Of a DNA stretch of 64,000 nucleotides, positions 50,646 through 61,992 are shown in pieces. The stretch is from contig CM043948.1 of NCBI GenBank assembly GCA_014529385.2, positions 19,774,951 through 19,838,950 on the forward strand, given 5' to 3'. This DNA comes from Adiantum capillus-veneris (taxonomy: Eukaryota > Streptophyta > Polypodiopsida > Polypodiales > Pteridaceae). Below the pieces are notes generated by a model. It saw only the letters and a program-made list of their open reading frames with translations, had not been told where the DNA came from and did not search any database. The first letter of the stretch is position 1. Each line of letters begins with the position of its first letter. The position numbers and the translations under genes are program-made.

Positions 50646-53324
50646 TACCTCTCCGTTGGAAAGCAACTGTCCTCTGTTGTGAAGATAAAAATTTGCAAAC
50701 AATACTTGTCAAAAACAATGATTAGAAATCTGTATCAACTAGTAACAAAATTCATAAAATTAGACAATATTGCTTATGCCTTCCGTCATCCACATACTAC
50801 TTATTCTAGTGTCCCATACCACTAGAATAAGCAGTATATGTCATACCTTGATGAATCAGGATATCATTGGTCACACTCATCATCAATCTCATAATGTCAA
50901 GTCTCATCACATAAACACTACCGTGATAGAATAATCATCAAATATCAAATTCCAATCTACTTCCAATTCCACAATATAAGTCCAAATCCAAATCACTTTC
51001 ATTATGTACCCAGGTAACAAAATCATACCAGTTACAGTGGTGGCCAGCCACTGCAACATGATTTTGTGATCAATTGGTGTTGCCTAAATCGGTGAATCTA
51101 CACCAATAAGACGTGCTGCCTAGATCGGCGAATCTGCACTAATGCTGCCTATATCGGCAGATCTACATTTACCATTGTGAATAGATTTGCAATTTGTCAA
51201 TGTGCTCCCTAAATCGGCGGATCTGCACAGATAATTGGTGTTGCCTAAATCGGCGAATCTACACCAAGATGAGCATGTGCACACTGCCTAAACCAACGAA
51301 TCTTTGTGCTTGTGACCAATGGACTAGACAAGACATAAAGGATAAAATATTGACCGCGTGTTGGACACAAAATTGAAGTGCATGTGTGTAGCAAGGAAGT
51401 TACAAAATGTTCTTTATAGGAGCATGTATACAACTGGATGTGAAATGATCTCAATAAAAATGCTATACAATGCAAGTATAAACCACAATGTTAGAGATGT
51501 TAGATTTCATAGCTCAAAAAATAATGCAGATAAGTAGAGGAGGTCTGTCTTTGAAAATGTCCACAGGTATATTTCATGGTGCAAAACTATATAAGGTGTC
51601 TCTGAGAGGCATCTAGAAAGAAAGCAACTCACAAGAAAGCAAATTAATTGACCATTACTAAACCAAAATATTAGACTCAAGAATTGTGCAATAGAAGTTT
51701 TAAAATACTCTTGAAATACACATAGAAATCAAATTGAAAAGCAAGCCATGTAAGCGAAGTTTGTGTACTGATGTTGTCTGAATGTGATTAGTAGGTGTGT
51801 CACGGTGCGGTAGGAGAGAGAGCTAGACAATACTGTAAAAGGCTAGGTTAGTCTGTATAAGGGTACAAGGAAAGAACCTTAGTATTTGATACAATATGGT
51901 TAGTGGTCGGTCACATGATATTCTATCCAACTCTGTGTGAATCAGTAGTAACTGAACATGTTAAAGAAGGTCAATAATAAAGTGCAATTCAAGATAAATG
52001 CTTGGATTCAATATTGTAGACTAAATAAACGTATGGGGATTAACAACTTGTAATGTGATTAAGTTTGAAAACATAACATTGAGTCCTTTGACTAGAAGGT
52101 TGTCAAGAGTTAGTAATAAACATCAAATATATAGGTCGTGGGGGTCAAAAATCATGTTGTGGCATGGTGTGGGCAAGTGTTGAACTTGACGTGCCAGAAG
52201 GACAATAGAGTGATGAGGGCGTGTATACGCGTGCAAAGCTTGAACTTCAAAGAGGTAAACTAATGAGAAATGTGAGTTTAGATCTTTATACGCAATGAAA
52301 CTAATATTTTCTTTATTAATTGTTGCCTATCATATAACCTCTATTGTTATATAATATACACCATTAAAGTATGATAAATGTTTTATTTATCTACTTATAA
52401 GGATATAATATGTTATCATTTATTACATTAATATGTTGATATATCATATTTATATAACATAATTATGATATATTAATTTTCATCTATAAAATACATAGTA
52501 TAGATAAACAATAAATTATTGTTATGTAGTATTCCCTTGTTGTATTATAATATAATATAAATTTATTGTGTATGTTATATATTTTTTACTTTGTATTGAC
52601 ATTGATTCTAGTATCTTATAATTTCATATCAATCTCGGTGGATCTAATACAATATCAGGTAACAAAATAAAATAACGTGAAGTGTAAGACTAAATCAAAG
52701 AGATAATTGCACTATTAGGAGCTCTCATCTTAATGAAGCGTTTACAAATAATGATGTGGCTTCTGACACAACTACACATGCGTTGCCCAAACCACTAACA
52801 ACCCATATTGGTCTTTGACATCCGTTCTCTCGTATGGCACCTTCGGCTTGGAGCCCAGCACTCCATTCTCCACTAGGACTTCAAGCCAATATGGTTGTCA
52901 ACCCTTTGAAGGCAGCTTTGCCTCGCCCTTACCGTGTGTGTGTGTGTGTGTTTGTTTTTTAATTATTTAAAAAAATCCCTATCAATTAAGGTACTTGTCG
53001 GCCCCTTATAGACTGCGCTATAATTGCAACCGTCTCCCTTGATAGTGTCTCACCACCCTTTTGCTTAATGCGGCCCTGCTCTTTCTGATTGCAGCTTGTC
53101 ACTTGATATACAACTGATGAACGTCGCGGTCCTTTGCTCTCTAGCACCCCAAGGCACCTACTATAGCACAATCTTTCCCCCATGATATTGTCCACCCTTC
53201 TTCTCTGCATTCAGCATCTGATCTGTAATGCTCTAGTGTCGACTCCCTCCTTGCTTTCAGATGCTCGCCACCTTATGACCTCTCTCCCTTCGCCAGCGTC
53301 CTTATATTGTTCAAGCTCGACACC
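50646..53324. other. Interior of the non-autonomous element, no gene
   Basis: AT-rich, especially 52,290-52,640. It holds the minisatellite at 51,081 and a short GT run at 52,936. No frame has retroelement motifs. Confidence 0.7.
51081..51303. repeat. Short minisatellite TGCCTAAATCGGCGAATCT
   Basis: Six imperfect units start near 51,081, 51,117, 51,146, 51,207, 51,242 and 51,285, mostly 29-43 bases apart, each followed by (A/G)CAC-type bases. Confidence 0.85.
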
Positions 53325-53634
53325 TGCCCACTCCTCCTCACATCACCTTTCGAAATAGTACATAGCAAGACATCAACAAATAAATCTACATACCTATCGA
53401 CTCGCACAAATCCATAATCGAGCACAACACAAACAGAGAGAGACAGAGAGCGGGAGAGAGAGCAAGAGAGCACGTGCAGGCGCACCTCCTAGAGTAAATG
53501 GCCAAAGCTCATAAAAGAGCACTTGAATAATGACATGGACATAAAATATAATATCCTTTTGCAATAACCTAGCTCGGTCAAGCCTTTTCCACCTGTCCAG
53601 CTGCAATAAAAAGTAAAATTTCAATTCCATAACA
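53325..53634 (-). repeat. Right LTR of the non-autonomous element (shortened)
   Basis: Matches 50,194-50,645 with a deletion of about 170 bases that removes the TATA region. Its first 25 bases do not match the left LTR well. Confidence 0.75.
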
Positions 53635-53639
53635 CTACT
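53635..53639. repeat. Target-site duplication CTACT, right
   Basis: Followed by TGAGTGG as in copy 1. Confidence 0.85.
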
Positions 53640-53641
53640 TG

Positions 53642-54909
53642 AGTGGTTGTAGAAGAAGGTCCCGCTTCAATTTTTTTGTTTTTCCTTGGGTTGTTTCAAA
53701 TTTGCCTGATCCTGTTGCTAAGGCTCTTTTTCCTTTGCTTCCTCACCTTCATTCGATTTATATGTTGGTGAAGAGGGTCTTGGAGACATCTCCCCTTGTT
53801 CAGGATGTGACTCACTTTGTTGTGCAGCTTTTGCTTGCCTCTGTTGCTCAACTGCTTCTTCTTTTGCTTTTCTTTGAGCTTCTAGAGCTTCCTTAATCTT
53901 CTTCGGCCTCAGCATATATCCGCTCTGGTAAATCCTTTGGATCCTCTAGAACCTTCTTCGTGGGTTTCCTGGTCCTTAGACCCTTTATCTCCCTCAGGCT
54001 CCATTTCTCAGGGTTTTCACCTGCAACTTGGCGGCTTCTTTTGTATGATTGTTTCTCTCTTTCAAATATTGCCCTTTGTTGTTGAGGTTCTTCTTGATGA
54101 GCTGCCACAGCTTTCTTCTTCACTGCTTCCCTCCTTGCCCTCGTTTCTTCATTGTCCGACATTTTGTTGTTGTGGGCTTCCGGTGAGATTTTTGTTGATT
54201 CCTCATCTTATTTATAGACTCTTTTTGTTGATCTAGTGGTTCGTGAAGAAGGTTGAGTTGAAATGATCCATGTGTTTTGATATGGAGCTAGCGGCAAGTT
54301 GTCGACCATTTCCAATCGCATGGTATGCTATTCTTGTTAGCACTTCTGGAGCACCCAGATATGTTATCTTTCCCTCTTTCTTTGTGCCCTTCAGTGTTGT
54401 AATCACGTACTGTGCGTGATCGATAGCTTGCCTTTGTTGTCGAATTCAACACGAGTGAAAGTAGTCACAAATGCATGATTTGGATTTGTATACCGTGGCA
54501 GTCTCTTTGAAAGAAAGTGGAAATGTTGGTGGTAAAGGCGAGCTAGATCCTCCACTTGTCGTAGGATGAGATCAGAGAAGGTGGCAGCAGCAGTATCCTT
54601 AGTAAAAGTACCTGCTGTTTTTCTATCCTTGGCTCGCATTGTCATACCTTCTGTTGGCAGCTTAAGTGCCTCGGACACTATATCCTTAGTGATTACCACT
54701 TCAACTTTTTGCCCTTGCTAATCTATGATCTGAGCTGATCCATCTTCTTTGATCGTGGATAACAATTCATATGCTTTTTGGAAATCCACTCTGAGTGAAG
54801 TGTGGCTCATTTGAGTGCACTGGGTGGAAATGGTGCCAGATTTAGGCTGCAGACTCTGAAACAATAGACATTGAGGGATTTTGAGTTTTTGACATCCAAA
54901 TTTGATCAA
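53642..54909 (-). pseudogene. ORF-X, N-terminal and charged part, copy 2
   Basis: The minus strand from 54,909 reads MIKFGCQKLKIPQC, SLRVDFQKAYELLSTIKEDG, a TAG, VVITKDIVSEALKLPTEGM, SDLILRQVEDLARLYHQHF and HAFVTTFTRVEFDNKGK. After frame changes come YVITTLKGTKKEGKITYLGA, EETRARREAVKKKAVAAHQE, NPEKWSLREIKGLRTRKPTK and RPKKIKEALEAQRKAKEEAV, ending in a Pro/Ser/Glu-rich part. It continues at 50,157-48,385, so the original protein would have had about 1,000 residues: N-terminal domain, basic and acidic helices, coiled coil and a Trp-rich C-terminal domain. The family is not recognised; it could be an extra ORF of a plant LTR element. Confidence 0.6.
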
Positions 54910-57100
54910 ACTTGATTAGTTCCATGAGGTCAAAGTTGCAATTTGAACCCATTTTGGTAAAAAGTAAATAATCACAATTATTAACTTTTTCATTCAATTG
55001 TATATTTTTTGTTGCAAGCTGGTTCTAGGCATGATGTAGAGTCTGTGTGTGAAATATGGGATGATTTGGATCAAAAAATGTGACAATTAACCCAAAAATT
55101 AGACTGAAAAGCTTTTAGTGAGTTTTTTGACAAAATCAGAGTTTTTCTTGATCATTTTGACTCATAATTAACATGTGGCACGTAATAGATGTGTACAAGT
55201 GATAGGTGAAGTGAAAAGATGAATGTCAAGACAAAATTGCAGAAAATGTAAATAATTATGATTATTTATAGCAATCAAGTTTTTTGCATGAAATGACAAG
55301 TTGATGACCTAAACATCTTTAATACATCTAGAACAAGTCCTAAAATGAATTTGGTAAACCTTGGTCATGTCGGCATCACTTCGTGCTCTTGTCAACTCTT
55401 GAAATCGCCGATTTTTGTGACTACTTTGCCTGTAGAGTTGGTTGGTTACTTTTGAAGCCATCGACTTGTCCGTTACATAGTCCTGATGCTGCTCACCTAG
55501 TTTGGGCCCATTCGGAATCAGTTTGACTTTATATGTCAAATTTGACACTTTGTAGCCTTCTAGCTATTTTCTACTATTTGAGAGCTTGCCTTGACTATTT
55601 TCATGAAACCATCTAGGTACATTGTGTATAGACCTCGTCTATAAGATGCCCATGGAGTCAGAATTCAATTCTAGCATGTGGCGAAAACCTAGATTATTTA
55701 CTTGGGACCCCCTAGACCCCTGCCAAATGGTCATCTAACGATATCGAAATGTTCTATTATCAAGCGGGTCCAATTCCGTTGAGCTGACAGGCCGCTATGA
55801 TCAATTTTGTATCGTAGGAGTTTGTGTGCAGCTGGGATTTTAGGGTTTTTTCTTGAGCCTAGACTTGCTACCCGGCCATATAGAAATGTTCTTTGATGAG
55901 TTTAGAACTTACCCCTTATGCCTCGTCTGAGACGGCGTTGTAAATGGGCGATTGTGGACTCCGAAAATCGCGCGCGAAGAAGGCAAAAAGCTCTCTCCTC
56001 CAAGAGTGACTAGTGGAAATGAGGTGATTTTGGGCTACCTTTGATATCTATACTCTCACTTCCCAAACTATTTTTCCCCAGATTCCCCTGTTAGTCCTAC
56101 TAGGCCGTGAAATCTACGTTATACTCAAACATTTCTTCAATCGGATTCTACTAGCTCATTCTGCAAGAACTTGCAAAAGCATGCCTTGGCGGCCTAATTT
56201 AGGCTTCCCGCTTCCATTTGTCTTTTTTATTGAAAATTTTTGTGCCTATCCGCCTTGTTCTTCTAATCATCAGCGTATCTTCAGTTACTCCATCGGAGCT
56301 CATTTGCTATTTATTATTAATTTTTTACCTGTTTATTGAAAAACTTCAAAGAAAATAATAAAATGCACTAAAAAAGCAAAGTGAAAAATCAATAATTGAG
56401 AAAATCCATTGAAGAGCACTAGTTTATTGCTTTTTGGTGGATTTCTCCATTTTTAAGCTCCAATATCAAGAAAAATGATGAAAATAAGCAAAAAAGGCTA
56501 TTCTTTAATGTATTTTCTGATAGTACATACATTATTTACACTCATCAGAGAGATGTTCACAATTAAAATTCTCCTATTGATGATTTTTTAAGGGCATTAT
56601 TAGGTAATTTTACAAAAAATCACACGTTAACATCCAACTTTTTCCTCCCTCTTCAAACACTACCCTTAATTACTGAAGTTCCCTTCCACCCCTCCTAGAT
56701 GGAGTACTCCAAGATGATTGTGTGCATGGGCTGAACAATTCTGTCCATGCATAGCCGTGGTTGGCTCTACCATGCTTTAAATATCAGTGCAAATCAAAGC
56801 AGTATGTCGTGCAAGAGTTGGGACATGAGTAATTAACTCATTAGGAAGTGAATGGGGTATAGGAGGGCCTCTTTATTTGGCAGTTTAAGGGAATCCTTAA
56901 AGCTTAATCCAAGCTTGACCAAGCCTAAAAGAGAGGGCAAAAAGGCCTATGCTGAGATTTTCTTAAAATCCATTTCCATATTTTGAATTTGAAAATAGTC
57001 TATTTAGTAACCCCCTATTAAAAAAGCATATTTCTACATTCTCTCACTGCATTCTCTCTCTAAAACATGAGTCAACTCTCTCTGTTTCTTTCCCCCCTTT
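54910..57100. other. AT-rich stretch without a gene, copy 2
   Basis: Copy of 39,600-41,750 without the MITE. 54,910-55,165 is extra relative to copy 1. The motif AAATAAT-C/T-A-C/T-AATTATT occurs twice here (about 54,965 and 55,250). Confidence 0.5.
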
Positions 57101-57236
57101 TCTCTCATGTCACTTCCTCTTCCAATCATTAAGGAACATTCTTGGCTGCCTCTTTCTGAAAAAGTGCAGATCCTTCAAGGTTGCAGATATGTCCTCTCTC
57201 CCACTCTCTCTTCCTTTATTGTCTTTCTATCCCCCA

Positions 57237-57237
<1 letters not shown>

Positions 57238-57318
<81 letters not shown>

Positions 57319-57329
57319 ATCTATCTCTT

Positions 57330-57360
<31 letters not shown>

Positions 57361-57391
57361 CTATCTCTCTCTCATGCTTCTCCCACTCCAG

Positions 57392-57451
<60 letters not shown>
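57238..57451. repeat. (CT)n tracts, copy 2, duplicated
   Basis: Two CT tracts (57,238-57,298 and 57,396-57,451). The spacer CATGCTTCTCCCACTCCAGC appears after each (57,373 and 57,451), whereas copy 1 has it once. Confidence 0.9.
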
Positions 57452-57453
<2 letters not shown>

Positions 57454-57717
57454 GCTTCTCCCACTCCAGCTCCAGCTGAGTGCAATGGAAAACTCCATTA
57501 CCTCTGTGTGCACTAGCATTTCTCTCTCTACACTCATAAACAACAATTCAAATTCAAGGGAGATTGAGTTGCACTCCCTCTCTTTCTTCCCTCCACAACA
57601 TAATCCTTTTCTCCTACCTCTGAGTACTCTCCACTTCTTTCCTCCGTAGCCACCTTCAACTGTTTGTAGCAGTCACCATTACACATTCTCACTAATTTTC
57701 TTGATTAACTAACACAA

Positions 57718-58358
57718 ATGTCATTCAATCCCCTACCACTGCAAGAAATTACTAATAAGTCAAAACGATATCGATTAAATGTTGCTTTAGAGGAGGAGTA
57801 CACTACTGTGCGACTTGGCACATCTAATCTTAATGTTGGAGACCAGCTACAGAACCATGGATGCAAGGAAATCAACTTATGGGTTGATGGCCATATTTAC
57901 CCTGGAGATCCAGTGACCAATGCATCACCACCTTTTTGTAATGTCACTGAGCTACTGCGTTTTATTGGAGATGGGAGAGACAAACAATTTGGCTACTGCT
58001 GGAGATTACATTCAGCTTTTCTCAATGAAAGGGGAGCAAGAAAACATCTTTGTGCTGCCTATTCATCATTGCAAGAGAAATACGTGAAGTCAGAGAGGAA
58101 GCCAATGAGAAGACGAAGCAGCTAAATGACGAGATGTCAAAGCTTATCAAGAAGGCAGAGCATCAAGAAATGTAGCAAGAGCGTCATCTAGACAATTATG
58201 TTCAGCTACAACACACTACACGTATTATGCACCGGCGAATCGATCATCTCACACACATTCCATTGGGCTATCACATTTGCAAGCGCAAGAGACGTGTGAT
58301 GTCTATGCTATCTTCAAGCGGTGGAGCTCAAAAGAAACGTATTCGTCAAACTCGATAG
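57718..58358 (+). pseudogene. Unknown plus-strand ORF, copy 2
   Basis: Second copy of 42,287-42,927. The 135-codon first frame is kept (MSFNPLPLQEITNK, NLWVDGHIYPGDPVTNAS, FIGDGRDKQFGYCW), and so are the second frame with its TAG and the basic C-terminus ending at 58,356-58,358. By eye about a dozen residues differ, without new stops in the first frame. Again it is preceded by pyrimidine-rich DNA. Function unknown. Confidence 0.5.
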
Positions 58359-58504
58359 GAATACAAATGAAATCTTAGGGGGCATTCATGTGGAGGGTGC
58401 CCTGGAGAGAGGCATGACCTACACCAAACCATAGCCTTAGTCTCCTACTTAGACTTGAGCTCTTCTAGTTTTCACTTGATCTCTTTCAATGCCTTGTGAT
58501 GTGG

Positions 58505-59600
58505 GGGCTTCTCCTATCTAAGAGACATTGATTTCTCCTCTTGAAGAGCGCGTTGTAGTTTTAGGGCTTCAAGTTCCCTACGTAAAGAAGTCAAAGGGTT
58601 AGAAGGACTCTTCAAGAGTACAAAGGAAATCTCTACCTGAGAAGAGTCGATAAAGAGCTTCCTTGCCGCCTCTATCCTAGTAGCAGTCGTAACAAACTCC
58701 TCCAAGGTGGCATCAGGTGGAAGATTCTCTCTGAGTGTTTGCTGAGAAGTTTTTGGAAGAGCCTTCTCTACCCATTTCTTGACCCTGAACTCACCTAGTA
58801 GCTAAGGAAGCTTAGAGACCAGAGACTTTGTTCGGGTCATGAGTTTTGCAAAAGTCTCTTTCGGCTGAAGTAGTAGGTTGGCCAACTCATCCAGAACCTT
58901 TTCTTGGAAATCTCCTGGTCTGAAAGCCTCACAAAATCGTTTTCTTGATGTAGCCCAAGTAGTAAAGTGGTTCTCTGCAAACTGAACCACTTGTCGCTAT
59001 TCCATCCAAGGTGATGGGAAGAGTACTAAGCAGGCATCTTCTTGGTTGAGGCCATGACCTCTGCAGAGAAACAAAAAACTCCAGGCATGGTCATCATCAT
59101 CCTTTGCGGAGAAACCTTTGAAAGTCAGAAACTTAATATTAACCTTAGCTAGGACACTTGTGAGCTCTTCCATGGCTGTTTGTGCGGGATCTTGTTGCAC
59201 CAGAGCTTGCTGTAACACAGTGGGTGAGAATATTATTAATGAGGGTAATTGGGGAGGTGTATATCTAGTTGAAAGAGAATGTAGGGGTAGTGGGGCTTGT
59301 GGACTTTTTCTTGGTTTAGGGTTGATGCTTCCTGTGGTAATAATAGTGGGCTTTGTTGCTCTTTGGATTGCCTTGTATGTGTCATGCAGTAACCAAAAGC
59401 CCACCCAAGCTTTAGACATGAAGACCTTTAACTTGCTGAAAACTAGTCCAAGGCGAGCGACATTGGAACACTTGGCTGGGCTTGGTTGGCTGGGCTTCAA
59501 CGAGAGAGACTAGACCAAGGCAAGTGAGTGGCTAGACCTGGACCACTTGGCTGGACCTAGCCCAGAGAGACTAGACCAGTAGGTGTAGAGCTAAAACTAA
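58505..59600 (-). pseudogene. gag: gag of the third family, copy 2
   Basis: Better preserved than copy 1. The frame 59,500-58,997 holds the basic N-terminus, SVLAKVNIKFLTFKGFSAKD and DDDDHAWSFLFLCRG; after a stop, 58,990-58,802 holds ENHFTTWATSRKRFCEAF and LDELANLLLQPKETFAKLM; and 58,705-58,514 holds the EEFVTTATRIEAARKLF and Leu-rich end. No zinc knuckle is seen before the coding region ends. Confidence 0.78.
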
Positions 59601-59701
59601 GCCAACACAGTCAAACTCAATAGAGCAATACAAGTAGAGAGTTGAACCCAGCAGCTCCTCCACTTCATTCTTCTGTCTATACGAAGTGAGATCTGAGTTG
59701 A

Positions 59702-59721
59702 GGTCCCATCGGGCGTGCCTA
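59702..59721 (-). other. Primer-binding site, copy 2
   Basis: The minus strand reads TAGGCACGCCCGATGGGACC, three bases after an LTR end GCTCTCA. Confidence 0.6.
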
Positions 59722-59724
59722 AAA

Positions 59725-60466
59725 TGAGAGCACATGTAGTGGACATAAAGTGTCGTGCCCTCTATAGTGGGTGCTCCTTAGTGCAATGTGCATGATATCA
59801 TCTCCACAAAATGCATACACAGAAGACAAAGAGCAACAGAGCAAGAACAACATAGCAACAACAGTACGACTTAGCAGATGACATCGACAAACTCAAAGAA
59901 ATCGATACAAAATTTGGCATGCTAGCACACTCAGCTCTAGCCCAGATCTCATGGGTACAATGCGGGTGTTGAGGCTCAAATGTGCAGGGATGTTCCATAC
60001 GTGTTGTGTACAACTCCAGATGAGAGACTCTAGATGACTCACCACACAAAAGTAGATGATGATGCGTACCCACAACTGGAACCAACCACTCATATGTATC
60101 TCACCAACAGTTGGCAGATATGCCAATCAAGCTAAGCCTATCTCCTAATCGAGGTGGTGGTGATCTCGCCATGGTATCCACTAGACCACCATCCATAACA
60201 TTTTCCATGTGTCATTGCCTAGGCGATAGTCCGCCCAGCGTGAACTCAAGCCCAACTGCAACTAAATACTTGTCCCATATGAGTGACATTGTAGCCCTAC
60301 TACATGGAGATAGAGGCACGTAGTCTTGGTCGCTGGCATCCGACATTGTTGCACGGCACTAGTGATGTGGTGCACCCTCTAGGGATGTTTCCACATGGCT
60401 CTCAAGAGCCACCCTTTTTATTGAAGAGAGGACCCCCACGAGGGGTTGTCACAGCACCGTGACAAC
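59725..60466 (-). repeat. LTR, copy 2 (minus orientation)
   Basis: Paralogue of 44,301-45,040. The PBS-side end is CA on the minus strand (59,725-59,726). Confidence 0.75.
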
Positions 60467-60468
60467 CC
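60443..60468. repeat. Hairpin where two LTR starts meet, copy 2
   Basis: Same GGGTTGTCAC / GTGACAACCC arms and AGCACC loop as at 45,017-45,042, so the head-to-head arrangement is older than the duplication. Confidence 0.7.
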
Positions 60469-60469
60469 T

Positions 60470-61156
60470 CTAGACGGGGCAGTCATAGAAGTGCAAGCTA
60501 AGTCCAACCGGAAATAAAAGTGTGTGCTCGTACATGCAATATCGTGTTAAAAATAGCAAGGCAAGGAGTCCAAAGATAGCACAAGTTACACACACGCCCT
60601 AAAATAAAAAAATTAACACAACTTGTTTTTGGGTATTCACAAAGGAGAGGGAGGCATTCACAAGGAGAACTTTTGGCGTTCAAGAGCAAGAGGAGACTCT
60701 TTGAGCAGGAAGAGAAAGGGATAGAGAGTTCTTGGGAGATTGATCGGAGGAGAGCTTCACTTTCATCATTGCGAGATCTACCTATTATGCCGGGCGCTCT
60801 CCATCAACTTTGAGTGTTTGGATTCAGTTTGTGCTAGGCGAATTGGGATTAAAACCTTTTGTAGAGGAGCTTAAACTGCTTAATCTCAATTTTTGCAATT
60901 AACAATGTTGTTAATGGCACCAATTTGGCAATTGAGCACGACTCTCTCCCGTGATTTTAAGTTCAATTGTTCTAGTGTTTTACTTGCATTCAAAAGTGGT
61001 CTTTTGTCTATTTTTCAATGTCGTGCATCTACCTCATCTCTCTTTTCTCATAGTCATCAACCAGGCTGTCCTGACTCACCTTTCAAACACATATCCCTCG
61101 AGAACTTGGTGAGCCTAATATGAAATGAGCCAGGGTGGGAATTTTTGCTGAGAAAT
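60470..61156 (+). other. LTR or leader of the plus-strand gag element, copy 2
   Basis: No gene. It includes the 460 bases that copy 1 has lost. It leads up to the gag start at 61,157. Confidence 0.5.
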
Positions 61157-61992
61157 ATGTCTACATCGGAGGGGGCAGCCATGCAACAGATGATGCAGCA
61201 GTTTGCAGCTTATATGTTGCAACAACAGGCTTACCAATAACATCATAATCTCTGTAGGAACGGATTTGCAGAGTTCAACAACCAGTCACAGATAAATTAC
61301 AGCAGTTTGAAGGCCTGGATATTAGCAAATTTTTCAATATCTACGAGCAAAAAATGTAAGATAATGGAATTCATGATCAGAATGTAGTGGAAGGATTTCA
61401 TCTAATTGCAGTGCCGGAAATTAAGGGCCGAATTAAAGAGATTTACGCAGCTCAAGGACCAAATTGGCAGGAGTTCAAGAAGGCACTATTGGAAGAATAT
61501 TTTCTTGAGGATTCACAAAGGGTAACCACACAAAGCTTCATAAAGTGGGTGCAGAACAAGAATAAAAGTTTATCTACACAAGAGCTGCTACAAGAATTTG
61601 AGAAGAAATTTGACCAATTATCCTTGGTAGAGCAACACTCGATGAAAGATCAAAAGGTTGAATTGTTTATTTAGGCTGCTGATCCGCGGATTCAGAAGAT
61701 TTTGGTACAATTTTTGAAAGATTCAACACGTGAATTGGGATTAATGTATGATTGGAAGATAGTGACTAAAGTGGTGAATAAACGATAGATGAGGGTTGAC
61801 AAGTGAATTGTATCTCATGTCATGGATGTTGCTGAAGAGGACACGAGGGAGAGATCATCCTCAATAGTACCCAAGGTGGAGGAGCGAGTTCTCGAAGAAC
61901 TAGTGAAAGGTACTCAAGAATTAAACTTGAATTCAAAAGCTATGAAACTTGAGGGATTAGCTATAAAGGGATGTACATATGAGCCTAAGCAA
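61157..61992 (+). pseudogene. gag: gag, copy 2, with its natural start
   Basis: Start MSTSEGAAMQQMMQQF and a Gln/Met-rich N-terminus like MFQAFAMFMQQQ in the tandem element, then a TAA and a frame change. The capsid part is open at 61,387-61,674 (VEGFHLIAVPEIKGRIKEIY, WQEFKKALLEEYF, ELLQEFEKKFDQL) and stops at the same TAG as copy 1. The gag is cut at 61,992 by the right-edge LTR element, before its zinc knuckle. Confidence 0.82.

Larger units (their letters stand above)
50158..53634 (-). mobile_element. 3.48-kb non-autonomous LTR element
   Basis: Starts TG, ends CA, has 5-bp flanking duplications CTACT and direct terminal repeats, and interrupts ORF-X copy 2 exactly where copy 1 is continuous. 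No gag or pol frame is seen in its 2.7-kb interior, so it would depend on enzymes from other elements (LARD-like). A TATA box in the left LTR suggests minus orientation. Confidence 0.82.
53642..61992. repeat. Segmental duplication, copy 2
   Basis: Collinear with 20,326-21,188 plus 39,241-46,137. It continues leftward to about 50,085 across the inserted LTR element. It is cut at 61,992 by the right-edge LTR element. Confidence 0.9.

Noticed and set aside
50158-53634. The 3.48-kb insertion as a CACTA DNA transposon
   Set aside because: The right junction contains CACTA by chance; there is no matching inverted end, whereas TG/CA ends, CTACT duplication and direct terminal repeats fit an LTR element.
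59798-60085. Minus-strand frame with a Cys/Leu-rich hydrophobic start inside the LTR
   Set aside because: It lies in LTR copy 2, is not kept in copy 1, and reads through sequence matching the non-coding LTR at 16.2 kb.
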